A stretch of 64,000 nucleotides of DNA, from assembly GCF_051014685.1 (NCBI RefSeq), contig NC_135049.1:33807531-33871530 (forward strand). Reading direction: 5' to 3'. How positions within the stretch are numbered: position 1 is the stretch's first letter; the number at the start of each line of letters is the position of its first letter. Both the position numbers and the translations under genes were made by a program. Positions 36,318 to 47,345 of this stretch are shown here, piece after piece. Under the pieces are notes generated by a model that searched no databases, had not been told where the DNA came from, and was given only the letters and a program-made list of their open reading frames with translations. Source of the DNA: Ptiloglossa arizonensis. Taxonomy: Eukaryota > Arthropoda > Insecta > Hymenoptera > Colletidae.

Positions 36318-37056
36318 CCATGGCTCCACCTCCCTTCTGCCTCTTCCTCGTCGGGAGTATCTGAACGGCGAAAATCGATCGGACGATCCTCTCTACCCGC
36401 AGAGGACGAATACAGAGGGATCGGTACCGCGCGCCAACGACCGAAGGAACAGGGGCCCTTTGTCTTCGTGGTCCGGCTTGGTCGGTATTCTCGCCTCGAA
36501 CGACAGACAACGGAACGACGATTATTTTCCCCAAGGCGAAGAATTCGAGGACGAGATCGGGCTGGATTACGGCCAATTCGGCGGAGATCGGCCCGACGGA
36601 ACGAGGTACCGCGAAGAGGAGTACGACCGGTTCGTACCGAGCGGAGGTTCCGCGTTGTTCGAGAACCGTCTAGACGCGGAGCCCGTCGGGGCCATCGAGC
36701 GCGTCCCATCGTAGATCGAGCCTCGCGAGAAACCCTTTTACCGAGAAAGGGAGCCTCCGCGATCGCGTCGGTGCAGGAGGGAGGTTGGCCAGGCGAGACG
36801 CAACGCGCCGCTACGCGAAATAAACCGGCGCGGTCTCCTCGTCCAGGCCGCGAGAACGAACGAGTTACGATTGGGCGAGCCCGACTGCGGAGAGGATCCC
36901 CCGCGTTGGCCGCAGAAGAGCCCTTGTCATCCGCCAAAGGGCCCCTGTAAGCCCGTGGGTCCACCGGGATATCCTTCGAAACCGAGACCCGCGAAGAAGC
37001 CGTTCTGCGTAAAGTGTCCACCCAAGAAACCGTGCAAAACGAAAAAATGTCGTTAG
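36318..37056 (+). CDS. Cys/Pro-rich coding block, two exons (partial model)
   Basis: Exon 36318-36710 follows a TTCCTAG acceptor and encodes an acidic, Tyr-containing stretch (GEEFEDEIGLDYGQFGGD). It joins across a 66-base intron (donor GTAGAT) to 36777-37056, which follows a GTGCAG acceptor. The join restores one open frame and ends in a striking Pro/Cys/Lys tail with CHPPKGPCKP, CVKCPPKKPC and KKCR before TAG. Upstream, a donor at 36196 (CGCCAG|GTACGC) leaves two bases, exactly what the exon at 36318 needs, so an exon ending at 36195 is likely, but its start is unclear. An alternative donor TGC|GTAAAG at 37009 would skip the tail and join in phase to 37163. No start codon was found, so this is either the continuation of the gene at 33650 or a separate gene whose start I cannot see. 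Confidence 0.45.
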
Positions 37057-37162
37057 GCGCGTGCCGTCGACTCGAGAGACAGAGGGTACGTGGAAGCAGA
37101 GCCGAGAACACCAACGGTCGAACCGTATCGATCGAAACCTCTCCGTTCTCTCCGCCTCGCAG

Positions 37163-38293
37163 CCCGAGCACGTAGGAACGGTGCGCCACCTCGAATCCCC
37201 GAATCGCTACCACCCGGTATCCTCTTCCTCTATCGGGAATCGTTCGTTCGGACCGTCGAAAGGAACGCTCTCGAGAACATTGCGAACCGCGGTCCTCCTC
37301 TCCTCGAGAAACTTTACCCTACTCGCAACGAGGGAACCGCCGAGGGAACCACCGAGGGAACCACCGAGGGAACCATCGAGGGAACCACCGAGGGAACCAC
37401 CGAGAACCGTTTCCTCGTCGATCGAATCCGCGACCGCGAACGAACAGAGTTCGTCTCGGCAAAGAGGACGCCGCGGAGAATCCGATCCCGAGAACCAACC
37501 TCCGCCCATCGCTCGTCCACCGGCCAGGAACCTCGAGTGCTCCTCGCGATCGCCGCCAAGAGCCGCGTCGTGTCACGAACATCCTCCTCCGCTTCCGTCT
37601 ACGCCGGTCCCGTTCCGTTGCCCTATTCCGAGTAGAATCGGCACGTGCTACGGGATCGTCCGGACCCCCCCGGAGAAACTCCTATCCCGTGGACTGCGCG
37701 TCGCCTCTCTCTTGTCGGCCAAATCCGACGAACCGAACCGGAGAAACGATCGCGAGCCGAACGAGAAACCAACCGACAAGGAGAAACCGTGCCCGGAGCG
37801 TTGCCTTCCCCTAGGAAAATGCATACGAGCTCGAGTCCCCGATCCACCGAAGATGGAATACGGACCGGTCGAGTGCCCTCCTCCGAAGTTCGTCTCGCCC
37901 GAGCCTTGCCCGGGCCTATCCTCCTCGACCAACGAAACCCACCGCCGAGAGGAACCGTCTCCGCGATACCTCGACGACGAACATTGCGCGCCGACGCCTC
38001 TCCCCGCACCGCCGACCGACCCGGTGCTTCTCTGTCCCTGCCCACCGCCACCGAAAATACATCCCGGAGCTTGTCCTTATCCTCCTCCGGTATCGAAGCG
38101 GGAACAGCCCTCGCAAATGGTCACCGTCTCGACGTGTTTCACCGGAGAAAAGTACGTCTGTCCCTTGAAACCGTACTACTGCCCGATCGAGAAGTCTTGC
38201 GATCCCGATCACCGAAACAACACGGAGACCAACGATACCAACGCGAACGGAAACAAAAAAAGGAAGAAGAAGAAGAAGAAGAAGAAAAAGTAG
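37163..38293 (+). CDS. Pro/Cys-rich C-terminal exon with poly-Lys end (partial model)
   Basis: The frame is open from 37061, but an excellent acceptor (pyrimidine-rich, CTCGCAG) at 37156-37162 makes 37163 the likely exon start. This phase fits the alternative donor at 37009. The 376 residues contain an REPP dodecamer-encoded repeat, then many C-P pairs (CPERCLPLGKC, ECPPPKF, LLCPCPPPPK, ACPYPPP, KYVCPLKPYYCP) and a terminal run of Lys after KKRKK. Cys spacing is irregular and I see no known domain. The shared Cys/Pro/Lys bias suggests it belongs with the two blocks upstream, but that is inference. The frame choice rests on this composition and on splice phase; the overlapping frame from 37090 lacks the Cys-Pro pattern. 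Confidence 0.45.
   Translation, partial: PEHVGTVRHLESPNRYHPVSSSSIGNRSFGPSKGTLSRTLRTAVLLSSRNFTLLATREPPREPPREPPREPSREPPREPPRTVSSSIESATANEQSSSRQRGRRGESDPENQPPPIARPPARNLECSSRSPPRAASCHEHPPPLPSTPVPFRCPIPSRIGTCYGIVRTPPEKLLSRGLRVASLLSAKSDEPNRRNDREPNEKPTDKEKPCPERCLPLGKCIRARVPDPPKMEYGPVECPPPKFVSPEPCPGLSSSTNETHRREEPSPRYLDDEHCAPTPLPAPPTDPVLLCPCPPPPKIHPGACPYPPPVSKREQPSQMVTVSTCFTGEKYVCPLKPYYCPIEKSCDPDHRNNTETNDTNANGNKKRKKKKKKKKK
37330..37402 (+). repeat. 12-base minisatellite (GAGGGAACCACC) inside the Pro/Cys-rich exon
   Basis: Six copies of a 12-base unit, which keeps frame and encodes R-E-P-P repeats in the chosen frame (E-G-T-T in another). Confidence 0.85.
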
Positions 38294-41004
38294 CCAACCT
38301 CGGCACGCGAAGAAACGTAAGCACTGCTCTTACGTACGTATCGTACGAACTTCCTAGACCTTTATACGCTTTTCTCCGTTTCTCAGGGAAGCGAACGCGA
38401 GACAACGAAGCCGGGAAGAGAGAGAGAATCGTCCCTCGACGTTATCCGGTCGACTCGCTCGCCCGATCGAACGAGCAACCGTCCGAATCTTCGACGCTCC
38501 GCTCTCGTACTCGATCTCTCCTGCGATCCAAACAACGGTAGATAGACGCACACCGAACCAGCCGACCGCTCGTCCGCGTTTTCCCTCGCGTCCTTTTCCA
38601 ACGTGTCGTCCTCGTCCTTGTCCTCGTCCTCGTCCTCGTCCTCGTTCCTTCCACGTGATGTCCAGTCTCGATAAAACAGAGGCAGACGAACAACTCGTAA
38701 CTCGCTCGCTCCCTCCCTCCTCGTATCGCGTACCTCGGAACGACGAACAAAGATCGTCGGCCACGCGACGCTCGACGCGCGTTCGATCGATTCTTTCTAA
38801 AACGAGTCCAAGTCGAAATTCGTATAGACTTTCCGGGGATCCGTGCGACGGACATTCAGCGAGGAACACCGATGCTCGCGGTGATCGAAACGTTTCTTCC
38901 CGATTGTTTCGTTCGCGAGATAAAAAAACTACTTCCGACCGATCGACCGACCGACCGACCGACCGACAGACTGTACGGATAAATCTCGTTTGCTCCGATT
39001 CGACGGGGAGTTCCAGCCATCGCTGGAAACCACGGTGTATCCGGATGGAATTCCAGAAGCGGAAGAGTACGGCGGCCAGTGGTCGTAAACAGGAAATCGG
39101 TTCCATCGTTTCGTTCGATCTCGCGTTTGTCGTTCGAACGCGGGCTAATAATCGCATCGCTTGGCGCGTGTTTCGCTCCGATGGGATAAAACGAGACCGG
39201 AACCGGGGGAGAGAGATATTTTTAACCGATCGCAAAGATCCTTCTCTCGCCGCCGAGTCGAAGAAAAGGAGAACCGTTCGATGCCTCGTCGCAGTTCGCG
39301 CGAGCCGGAAGCTATAAATTCCAAAGTTGATTCAACGAATTTGCGACCGTCCGATTGGCCGGGCTCGTCTTCGAGCGATAGAACGCGCGGAAGGAGAAAT
39401 TGCTATCAAAAGCGCTTCGTTACAATAATATCGACATTTATATACGAGCTGGCTCCGGCCGGAGGAAGCGGCACCGAGGTGGGGAGAGCCGGGAGCAGGG
39501 CTAAGGACGAGGGTTCTTATCATTTTATTATTGGGGCGAGCAGCCCTCCGTTCCAAGAACGACGCTTTACTTTTACCTTCCATTGTCTGTCCCCTCTCGT
39601 AAAGGCTTAAGGGCCGTTTCCAAACGCTCGATTCGATTATCCTCGACGGATTTCTATTTTTCTTCCGTTCCACGCGTCGCGACTTTCCCGGCTCGGTGCG
39701 CGAGAACCTCCGATCGACGAGACGACCGGTCCTCCTCCAGCGATCCTTTTCCCCACCTTTTTCCTTTTCGAAAATCCGAACTCGGTTTTTCGAGCAAACT
39801 TCCATCGCGGTGGAAAACAAGCTCCGAGGAGGCGCGGTGACGCGGAACTCGCGCCGCGGCGGTTTTTGTTCGAGGCTGTACCGCGGGAGATATCGCGAGC
39901 ATTATCACGGTCGTTCACCGTGATTGGTCGGATTCGTGGCTATCCTCTCTTTTTCCTCCCTTTCGTTCGACCAATAAGTGACGTTTCCATCGGAGAAAGG
40001 GTCCGAAGGGAGCGCGAACGACGACGAAGGGGGAGAGCATCGGCCGAGGACTGCGGAGCGGAGAACGAGGACGGAACGGGCGTGGGAGGGTGCCCGCGGG
40101 GGTGGAAGCTGCAAGAGGGCAGAAAACTCCCCGCGTGGAAGAGAGTCGAACGGGTCGAGGCTGCGGATGGAAACGAGCGGGATGGATAAACTTCGAAGCG
40201 ACTGTCCCCGAGGCTGATGCATAATTCAGGAATCGTCACCGGCGAGGATATTGCCAATTTGGCGTCGATGAAAATACGATCGGATTTGTCGGCTACCCCA
40301 GAATGGCTCGTCCGACGTACATCCAGTGAATTTAACACCTTCGGCCGACGTGCCGCCAGCGTACCGTGCGAAATTACATCGGAGCCAATCGCCGGATCGC
40401 GCTGCGATCGCCTCTCTAATATCCTCCTTGCTTTCGCGCCGTTCTCCGGTTAATGGCTTCCCGTCGGGCCGCTTATCTAACCCCGCGCTCACGGTCTTTG
40501 TGTTCAGTTTTGCGCTCGTGCTTGTATCGTTTTTCTTTTCTTTTTCCTTCTCCTCTCTCTCTCTCTCTCTCTCTATCTATCTCTCGCACATGCGCGCGCG
40601 CGCCTTTCTTTTTCAAGAATAATCTCCGTAGAACTACGCTACGACAAATTAGCGTACGTACGTGTATCGTAAATCCATCCGCGCAACGAACCAACGATCA
40701 GACGCAAATCCTTCCACCTGTCCGCGTCCCGGGGAGAAGCGCGCGAAAATTATTCCGAAAAAGTCCGATCGGCTTTGCAATTATTACCGGAACCAACTTC
40801 ACGGAATCCTTTCATCGATTTCGAACGAGACCTTTTACGCGCATTATACCTCCATTCGGAGTGCAAGCACGAGTATCGAACGTAATGTTTTCTTTCTTTC
40901 GCCAGCCGGGATTTCCATTTTCGAGAAAAGCTTCCGTCCAGGCTGATACTGATCGATGGAAGATTATCGGTTCTTCGTGAAAATGTTTCGAGGGGGACGA
41001 ACGT

Positions 41005-41022
41005 TCGACGAACGTTCGTCGA
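41005..41022. other. 18-bp perfect palindrome
   Basis: TCGACGAACGTTCGTCGA equals its own reverse complement. Chance similarity to the many CGAACG motifs nearby is possible. Confidence 0.8.
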
Positions 41023-41316
41023 TTTTCCATGGATACGGGGATCCCGGCCGGCGTGCAATATTTACGACGAAAGCGTTGGGGATACGCGCACGGTGAAAGG
41101 AACGCATTCGGAACGGATTCAATTTGTCGACGCGCCGTTAATTACGTTATTATGCTCTCTTTTTGAATCTCGTCGCGAATCGTTGCTCTCTACGATCAAT
41201 GCGAAAAGGAAACGAGCATCGAAAGGGTTATCGGACGAGTACGATTTTTTCAAAAAGTTTGTAAATTCGAAGTCGCGTCAAACGAGATCGCTAGAGTGAG
41301 AAACGTTGGCCCGGTG

Positions 41317-41438
41317 GATTCGATTCGATCCGATCCGATCCGATCCGATCCGATCCGATCCGATCCGATCCGATCCGATCCGATCCGATCCGATCCGATC
41401 CGATCCGATCCGATTCGATTCGATTCGAGTCGATCCGA
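41317..41438. repeat. (CGATC)n pentamer array
   Basis: More than 20 tandem copies, mostly perfect, with CGATT variants at both edges, as expected for an array that grows in the middle. Confidence 0.95.
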
Positions 41439-43261
41439 GTGCCATTTCGAGTAGAAGACCGAGAACTCCGCGAAACGCTAAACGTCGAGTCCTTATTCGG
41501 TAGCGATGCATCGTCTCGTTCCTTTTTTTGTCGTCGAGCTGCACTCGCGTACGCGATCGGTCGTTATCTCGTTACGGTTCAACACGGTTCCCAGAGTCAC
41601 CGTTCTTGAACACGATTCTTTACGAATCGGCGGTTAGCTTCGTTCGTGGCTTTCGCGAGACGGTGGTTCTGTTCCGTGGATCGCGGTCGATGTATTTCGT
41701 TCGAATTGTTCGCTCGAAATCGAGAGAGACGCGATCGATCGAAAAAAATGGCGAGCTGGAAAAAGCGCGATCGCAAATTTATTCGTCGGGCAGAGTGAGG
41801 GCTCGGTGAGTTGGCCAACGGGTACGAGAAGGCGGGAAGAGTCGAAGATTTATGACGCCGGATGCGCAAATACGGTGGAACTTCCTTGTATCCGGTTTGG
41901 CGAAAAGTTTTCTCAGTGTACGCCTCGCCTGCCGTGCTTCCCCCCTCCCCTTTCTTTTTTTCTCTACTCTCGCACGCACACGAACGAGACGCGCCTTTTT
42001 ACCTTCGTCGCTCGAATTTCCATCGGTATCGGCAAAAAGGTTCGACGAACAGTGACGCGATACGATAGCTGCGATGGCTCTCTAGCCCCTCTTCGGCCCC
42101 TCTTCGGCCCCTCTTCGGTCCCTCCGGGCAACGGTATTTTAACGACTCGATGTTCGGAGTAACGAAAAATACAGTAAAAGAATCGCGGGGCGTTCGAAAA
42201 AATGGAGCTTTTCTTCCTCGGTCCCGTTCGAGCCGCGGGAAGAGCGAGTTTTCGCTTTCGTAGAAACGATCGAGCGCCTCGGTTAGCACGTCCGATTTAC
42301 ACGGGAGACCCGCGGAAGGGAATTTCGAGGCAGAGAAAAGCGCCGCGATCGGACGGGAGGTTAAATTAGATTTCGTACTTCCGAGACGCTAGGAGAAAAC
42401 CTTAAAAGAGGAGCTAAGCGCGTACAAACGTCCTCGTTCGCCGAGAGTTTCGACACACTTGTTCCACCTTCTTTCGTTCCACCGCGGAACGATAGGGTCC
42501 TTTGAACGTATCGACGCGCACGCTCCGAATTACGAATTCGATGCCGTGGTACGAGTAGATTCGATCGCGCGTTCCTCGGACGTTTCCCTCGTTGTCTACC
42601 CTTTCGACCGCGAAACGTCGACCGTTTAAAGTTTCGGGCACTCGGTTCTCTTCGATCACCGGTACGCGCGATCGATGCCTGGAACAAAATCGCTCCCGTA
42701 CTCGTTAAAAGTCTCCGAGGGGGCACGAGTTCGATACTTTTATCGTCGCGCGACATCGTAGCTCCGTTTCGTTCGAGCGAACGAATAATTTTCCGTTTCA
42801 AGGATCGGTGTACCGTCGAGACTCGTCGAGACTCGTCGAGACTCGTCGAGTCGCTGTCTCGGTTGGCGAAGAAACGAAAAAGATTCGAATCGAGAACAGC
42901 AGCGTCGGTCGCGGTACCGGGTGACCTTTCTTCCGTTCGAGATCCATTGTACATTGGTCGCGGACGCGTTACTTCGTCGAGGAGGCTCTTCGAGGTTGCA
43001 CTCGACGCTCGACAACCGGCTCCTCTCGAAAAGTCGAGGGGATCGCACCCTCGAAACGTAACCGATGCGAGTGTCGATTTCTCGTTGCTTCGTGGGAGCC
43101 GTGTTTCGGGCGTTCGCTTCGCTGCCAGCGCGAAGAAAGGGTGCGCTCGCGAAGAAAATTTTAAGGACTCGACTTCCGAAACACTGGACGCGTTATTGCG
43201 TCCTCCGTAACCCTTCGGGGGGAGAGGGTAGAGATCGCGAAACTGCGAACGTGCGACCAGA

Positions 43262-43311
43262 ACCTCGAGTCTCGAGTCTCGAGTCTCGAGTCTCGAGTCT
43301 CGAGTCTCGGC
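43262..43311. repeat. (TCGAGTC)n heptamer array
   Basis: About seven copies of a unit containing TCGA and able to self-pair. Confidence 0.88.
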
Positions 43312-44093
43312 CCGCCGAAGAGCTTTCGTTCCGGCTCGAAGCTCGACCTCGATTACAAGCGGAATGGAAACGAGCGACTCTAACCGTTGCAAAAAGTGGG
43401 CGCGCGAGCCTCCGAGATTTCGGGCCCGTTCGCGTCCTCTTTCTCGATCGTAACCGCGCGTACGTGTATTCGTTCGGTTTCGAATATGGCAAATTCGGTT
43501 CGAGGAACCGGCCAGCTACCCACGAAACCGCGCCGGCAACTCGATCTCGCACCCTCGAGCTTATCCGTCGAAGCGATTACGCGTCGCCGGCGACGTGTAA
43601 TTTGCCCGGAAAATGAGACTTCGATAACGGATGCTCGCTTCATTGGCTCCTCTTTAACCCCTTGATATTTAACCTCGTAATTAGCGCGATGTCAGCCGCT
43701 CTCGAGAATTCCCAAGCGTCGCGGACTCGTTGCGCGAGTTCGCGTTTTACGCGGGCGGAAACACATCGACGCCCGCGGCGATCGACGTGTGCGAAAGACA
43801 TCCGACGGGTGTGGGAGACGCGTTACGAGAGACCGAGCTCTCTCCCGCGACCCCTCCGCTGGGGGTTTCCGCGGTACCGTGATTTTCTGATTAGCAGCGG
43901 GTCGACTGGTTGCGGTTAACCGTTGTTAGGTTGCCGCTCGATTGGTATGCATGGGCTGGGATTCGTGCCTACGGTACAGCCCCTGAACCCACCTAACCTT
44001 CTCCCCTTTCTCGCTATTTCTCTCTCTGTCCCCCTCTGTCCCTCTCTGTCCCTCTCTCCTACGCCACCGACCAGACCGAGCCGAGAACCGCTT

Positions 44094-44127
44094 CGACGCG
44101 ACGCGACGCGACGCGACGCGACGCGAC
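44094..44127. repeat. (GCGAC)n pentamer array
   Basis: Seven copies of the 5-base unit. Confidence 0.88.
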
Positions 44128-45665
44128 CCCTCGTGGATCGGTGGACATTTTTAGAGCATCCGATCGTCTCCTCGAACGCCGCGACGCTGGTCTCGAAGGA
44201 TTTTTCAGATTCTCGTAACTCGGAGAGGAGGGTTAAACCGGATCGACCTTTTCGTTTTCGTGGTAAAAATTTGCTCCGATCGGTATCCACGGTGGCACGA
44301 AATTCTACGACGCGAACGCGTCGAGAAAATTCGGTGTACGTATCCGCGTATACCGGATAGGCGAGAGAACGCTCGTTCGAGTACTCGAATTTGAATAACG
44401 GATAACCGATGCGACGACGTTGCCACCGATCGCCACGGTGTCGGCATCGAAACAATTACGGCCGGAAGTCTCGCGTCGCGCGATAAGAGTTACGATTACG
44501 TCGAATTCTTCGTGACAAGTCGCAGCCATTTTTCAGCGGTTGACTCCGCTTTGACAGCACGCCACTCGTCGATCCTTCCCATGTAGCGCGCGTTACAAGA
44601 GCCGAGCAGGGGGTTTACGCAACGATCGCCCCATCCATGCATCGTCTCCACCGCCAGGGCTGCGACGGGGAACGACCGAGGGGATCGAGGGGATCGAGAG
44701 AGACGGAAGACGCGTCCCGATACCTACCGAGGAGACGGTGGGGCCGGAGAGATTAGGGGTTACAATTTCCCATGGATAATGGCACTTTGATTACCCCGTG
44801 ACGCCGTGCGTCCTGTCAAGTGGCACGCCACGCATAAGTGGTCAACGTGGAAAAGACACGAAGAGAGAGAAAGCGCTTGAACGCGATATACGGGGTGTTC
44901 TTTCAAAGAGTTATGGCGGTGGCGGTGGCGGTGGCGGCGGCGACGAGATAGTTTCGTTGGTCAGGATCGTATTTCTTTCGTCGCGCGCGCTGTTTCTTCT
45001 TCTCCGTGATTCGACGCGCGACTTTTCCGCGGAACGGTAGAGATCGTTTTCTTTGCTTCGTTGGGGGATATTTTCCAGACACCCGGTACGCACTACCACC
45101 TCGTCGGATCCGCGTTCCACAGCCCGTACTCCACCGATTAAATACACCGTCGAGAAAGATTTTCATTCCGCGGATATCGAGTGGTTCGCTCTCTCGACAG
45201 CCCTCGAACGTGCAACTGGTAGCGAACGATTTGCCGGCGCGACTCGAATGCGCCTTTTGTCGGAGGGGGGCAATAACAGTTCGTGGGGCAACGACAAGTA
45301 GCGGTACGACAATGAGACTGCCGCTTGGAAACTCTTCGGGACCTAGTACACAGAGCTGCGTTATTGTGGCTATGAGAACGCGGCCGGGTAAAAATTCGAT
45401 TAAACGCCGCACGGTCGTCGAACGAGCGAGTTTTCGATCCAGTGGACTCGGTTGTATCGACGGAATATCGGTTTTGGTAACGCGTAGCCACGGCCGCGAT
45501 TTTCATCGTCTCCCGACTCTCTTCCGCGTTTCGCGGTAAACTCGAGCCACGCCCTGCGAAAATTACTCTCGTACTCGAGTTCGTTCTCCGGTGTTTGAAA
45601 ATTCCGTTTTCTACGGCTCGGGGATCGAACGACCGTTGAACGCGTGGGTCGCTAAATGCGCAAAC

Positions 45666-45836
45666 ACGGTGGCACGGAGCTACGGAGGCACGGAGGCACG
45701 GAGGCACGGAGGAACGGAGGCACGGAGGCACGGAGGCACGGAGGCACGGAGGCACGGAGGCACGGAGCCACGGAGCCACGGAGGCACGGAGGCACGGAGG
45801 CACGGAGCCACGGAGCCACGAAAGCACGAAGACACG
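45666..45836. repeat. (GGCACGGA)n octamer minisatellite
   Basis: About 20 copies of an 8-base unit with a few C/A substitutions. Similar octamers (GGCACGGC near 118-150, GGCTGCGT near 59199-59269) occur at two distant sites. Confidence 0.93.
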
Positions 45837-46508
45837 TGGCGTCGCGTGTCGTCGTCGAGTACGGTCAAATCCCGATTTACCATGGCCCGTTCACGTGTCC
45901 AAATGAGCAACACTTTGAATAATACTCACGTTGCGCTCTCCACGGCTCTGCGTCGAGTCCCCACGGGCCACGGTGTCTCTATATTCTGTAATGCATAAAT
46001 CAAGGACCGGCAAATGGCATTCCTCGATCGTGTATTACCGTAACACCTCGCCAGTTCCTGTCGAATATTGGATACGCGGTTGAACAGGGTCGTGCTCGAT
46101 CACGGATAGCGTTGCCACCGGCAACCTAGCGTCATCGACTCGTCGTTACGTTCGAAAGTACGGATCGAAGCTCTGTACGTATCGCGCGACAACGAAGCGA
46201 CTCCGCGCCGAGGGACTCGCGTTCGCGCGAAAAATATATAGACTCTGTCCTCGAACCTGGCCGGCTAATTTCTCTTCCGATATCGTAGACTGCGTTTGTT
46301 CGACGACCGACTGCCGCGAACCGGTCGTCGAGAAACCATAAACGCGCGGAAAAATCTAGTCAACCGGGCTATCGATAAACGGCATCGATGTCGCGGGAAT
46401 TGCCGGGTTACCAATGTCTGCCGAAAAATATGCAGAAGGCGGGGGGTTTCCGATGGGTAAAGCGAGATCGGTGACGCGGCGTCTACCAACCGAGGGTCGT
46501 AACGAGCC

Positions 46509-46566
46509 GCGCCTCGCCTCGCCTCGCCTCGCCTCGCCTCGCCTCGCCTCGCCTCGCCTCGTCTCG
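46509..46566. repeat. (CTCGC)n pentamer array
   Basis: About 11 perfect copies of the 5-base unit. Confidence 0.92.
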
Positions 46567-47146
46567 CGTGCAACGCTAGTAAAATGGAGAAAACGGTCGA
46601 ACCGAGTTCAAGTACTCTGTGTACGCGCGCCGTGAATTCCGACGTTCGACACTTTTTCCCCATTGTCCAGCGTGCCGGTTTACGCGAGCCGAATACGCGT
46701 CGCGTTCTATCGTATCGCGCGCCGTTCGAAGAACACGGTCTCCTGAATTTCTCCTCCGGCAGAAAGAGGGTTTTGCGCGTAAAAGAGCGAGCCAGCGAAC
46801 GCGCGTAACCCGCCGAGGGTGGCGGCGATGACAGCGCACCAGGAACACAAAGAGACGACAAGAGGCGAGCGACGAAAGGGTACGGAGTAGTCGAGTAGCA
46901 ACGTAACCGTTTCAACGTCGAGTGTTAACTGTCGGACGGTTTACGAGGCGATTCGAAGCTCTTATCCGTTAAGTGCGAACACGATGACACGAGGAAGAAT
47001 TGGTCCCGACAACGAGGGGCGCGATGCAGGGTATTAATTTTAAAAACGCTCTAAAACCCGTCGGGCTCTAAATTCCTCGCGGTACAGACAGAAAATGAAA
47101 AATCGAGCCCCCGAATCGGGCACCGTAAAAGTATCCCATCTCTGTG

Positions 47147-47345
<199 letters not shown>

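Larger units (their letters stand above)
38294..47146. other. GC-rich non-coding DNA with many tandem repeats, part 1
   Basis: No coding exon could be supported on either strand. The longest frames (for example 38354-39235 and 42361-43392 on the minus strand) are Arg/Ser-rich and motif-free. AT-richer islands with TAATTA-like or GATAAG motifs occur around 40200-40270, 43640-43700 and 44760-44840 and could be regulatory elements (inference). Confidence 0.45.

Noticed and set aside
38354..39235. 293-codon minus-strand frame
   Set aside because: Low-complexity Arg/Ser/Thr sequence crossing hexamer and CGAC repeats; no supporting feature.
42361..43392. 343-codon minus-strand frame
   Set aside because: In CpG-rich DNA stop codons are rare. 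It crosses a heptamer array and shows no motif or splice context.
45666..45836. CRISPR-like regular repeat
   Set aside because: Units are contiguous 8-mers without spacers in a eukaryotic genome; an ordinary minisatellite.
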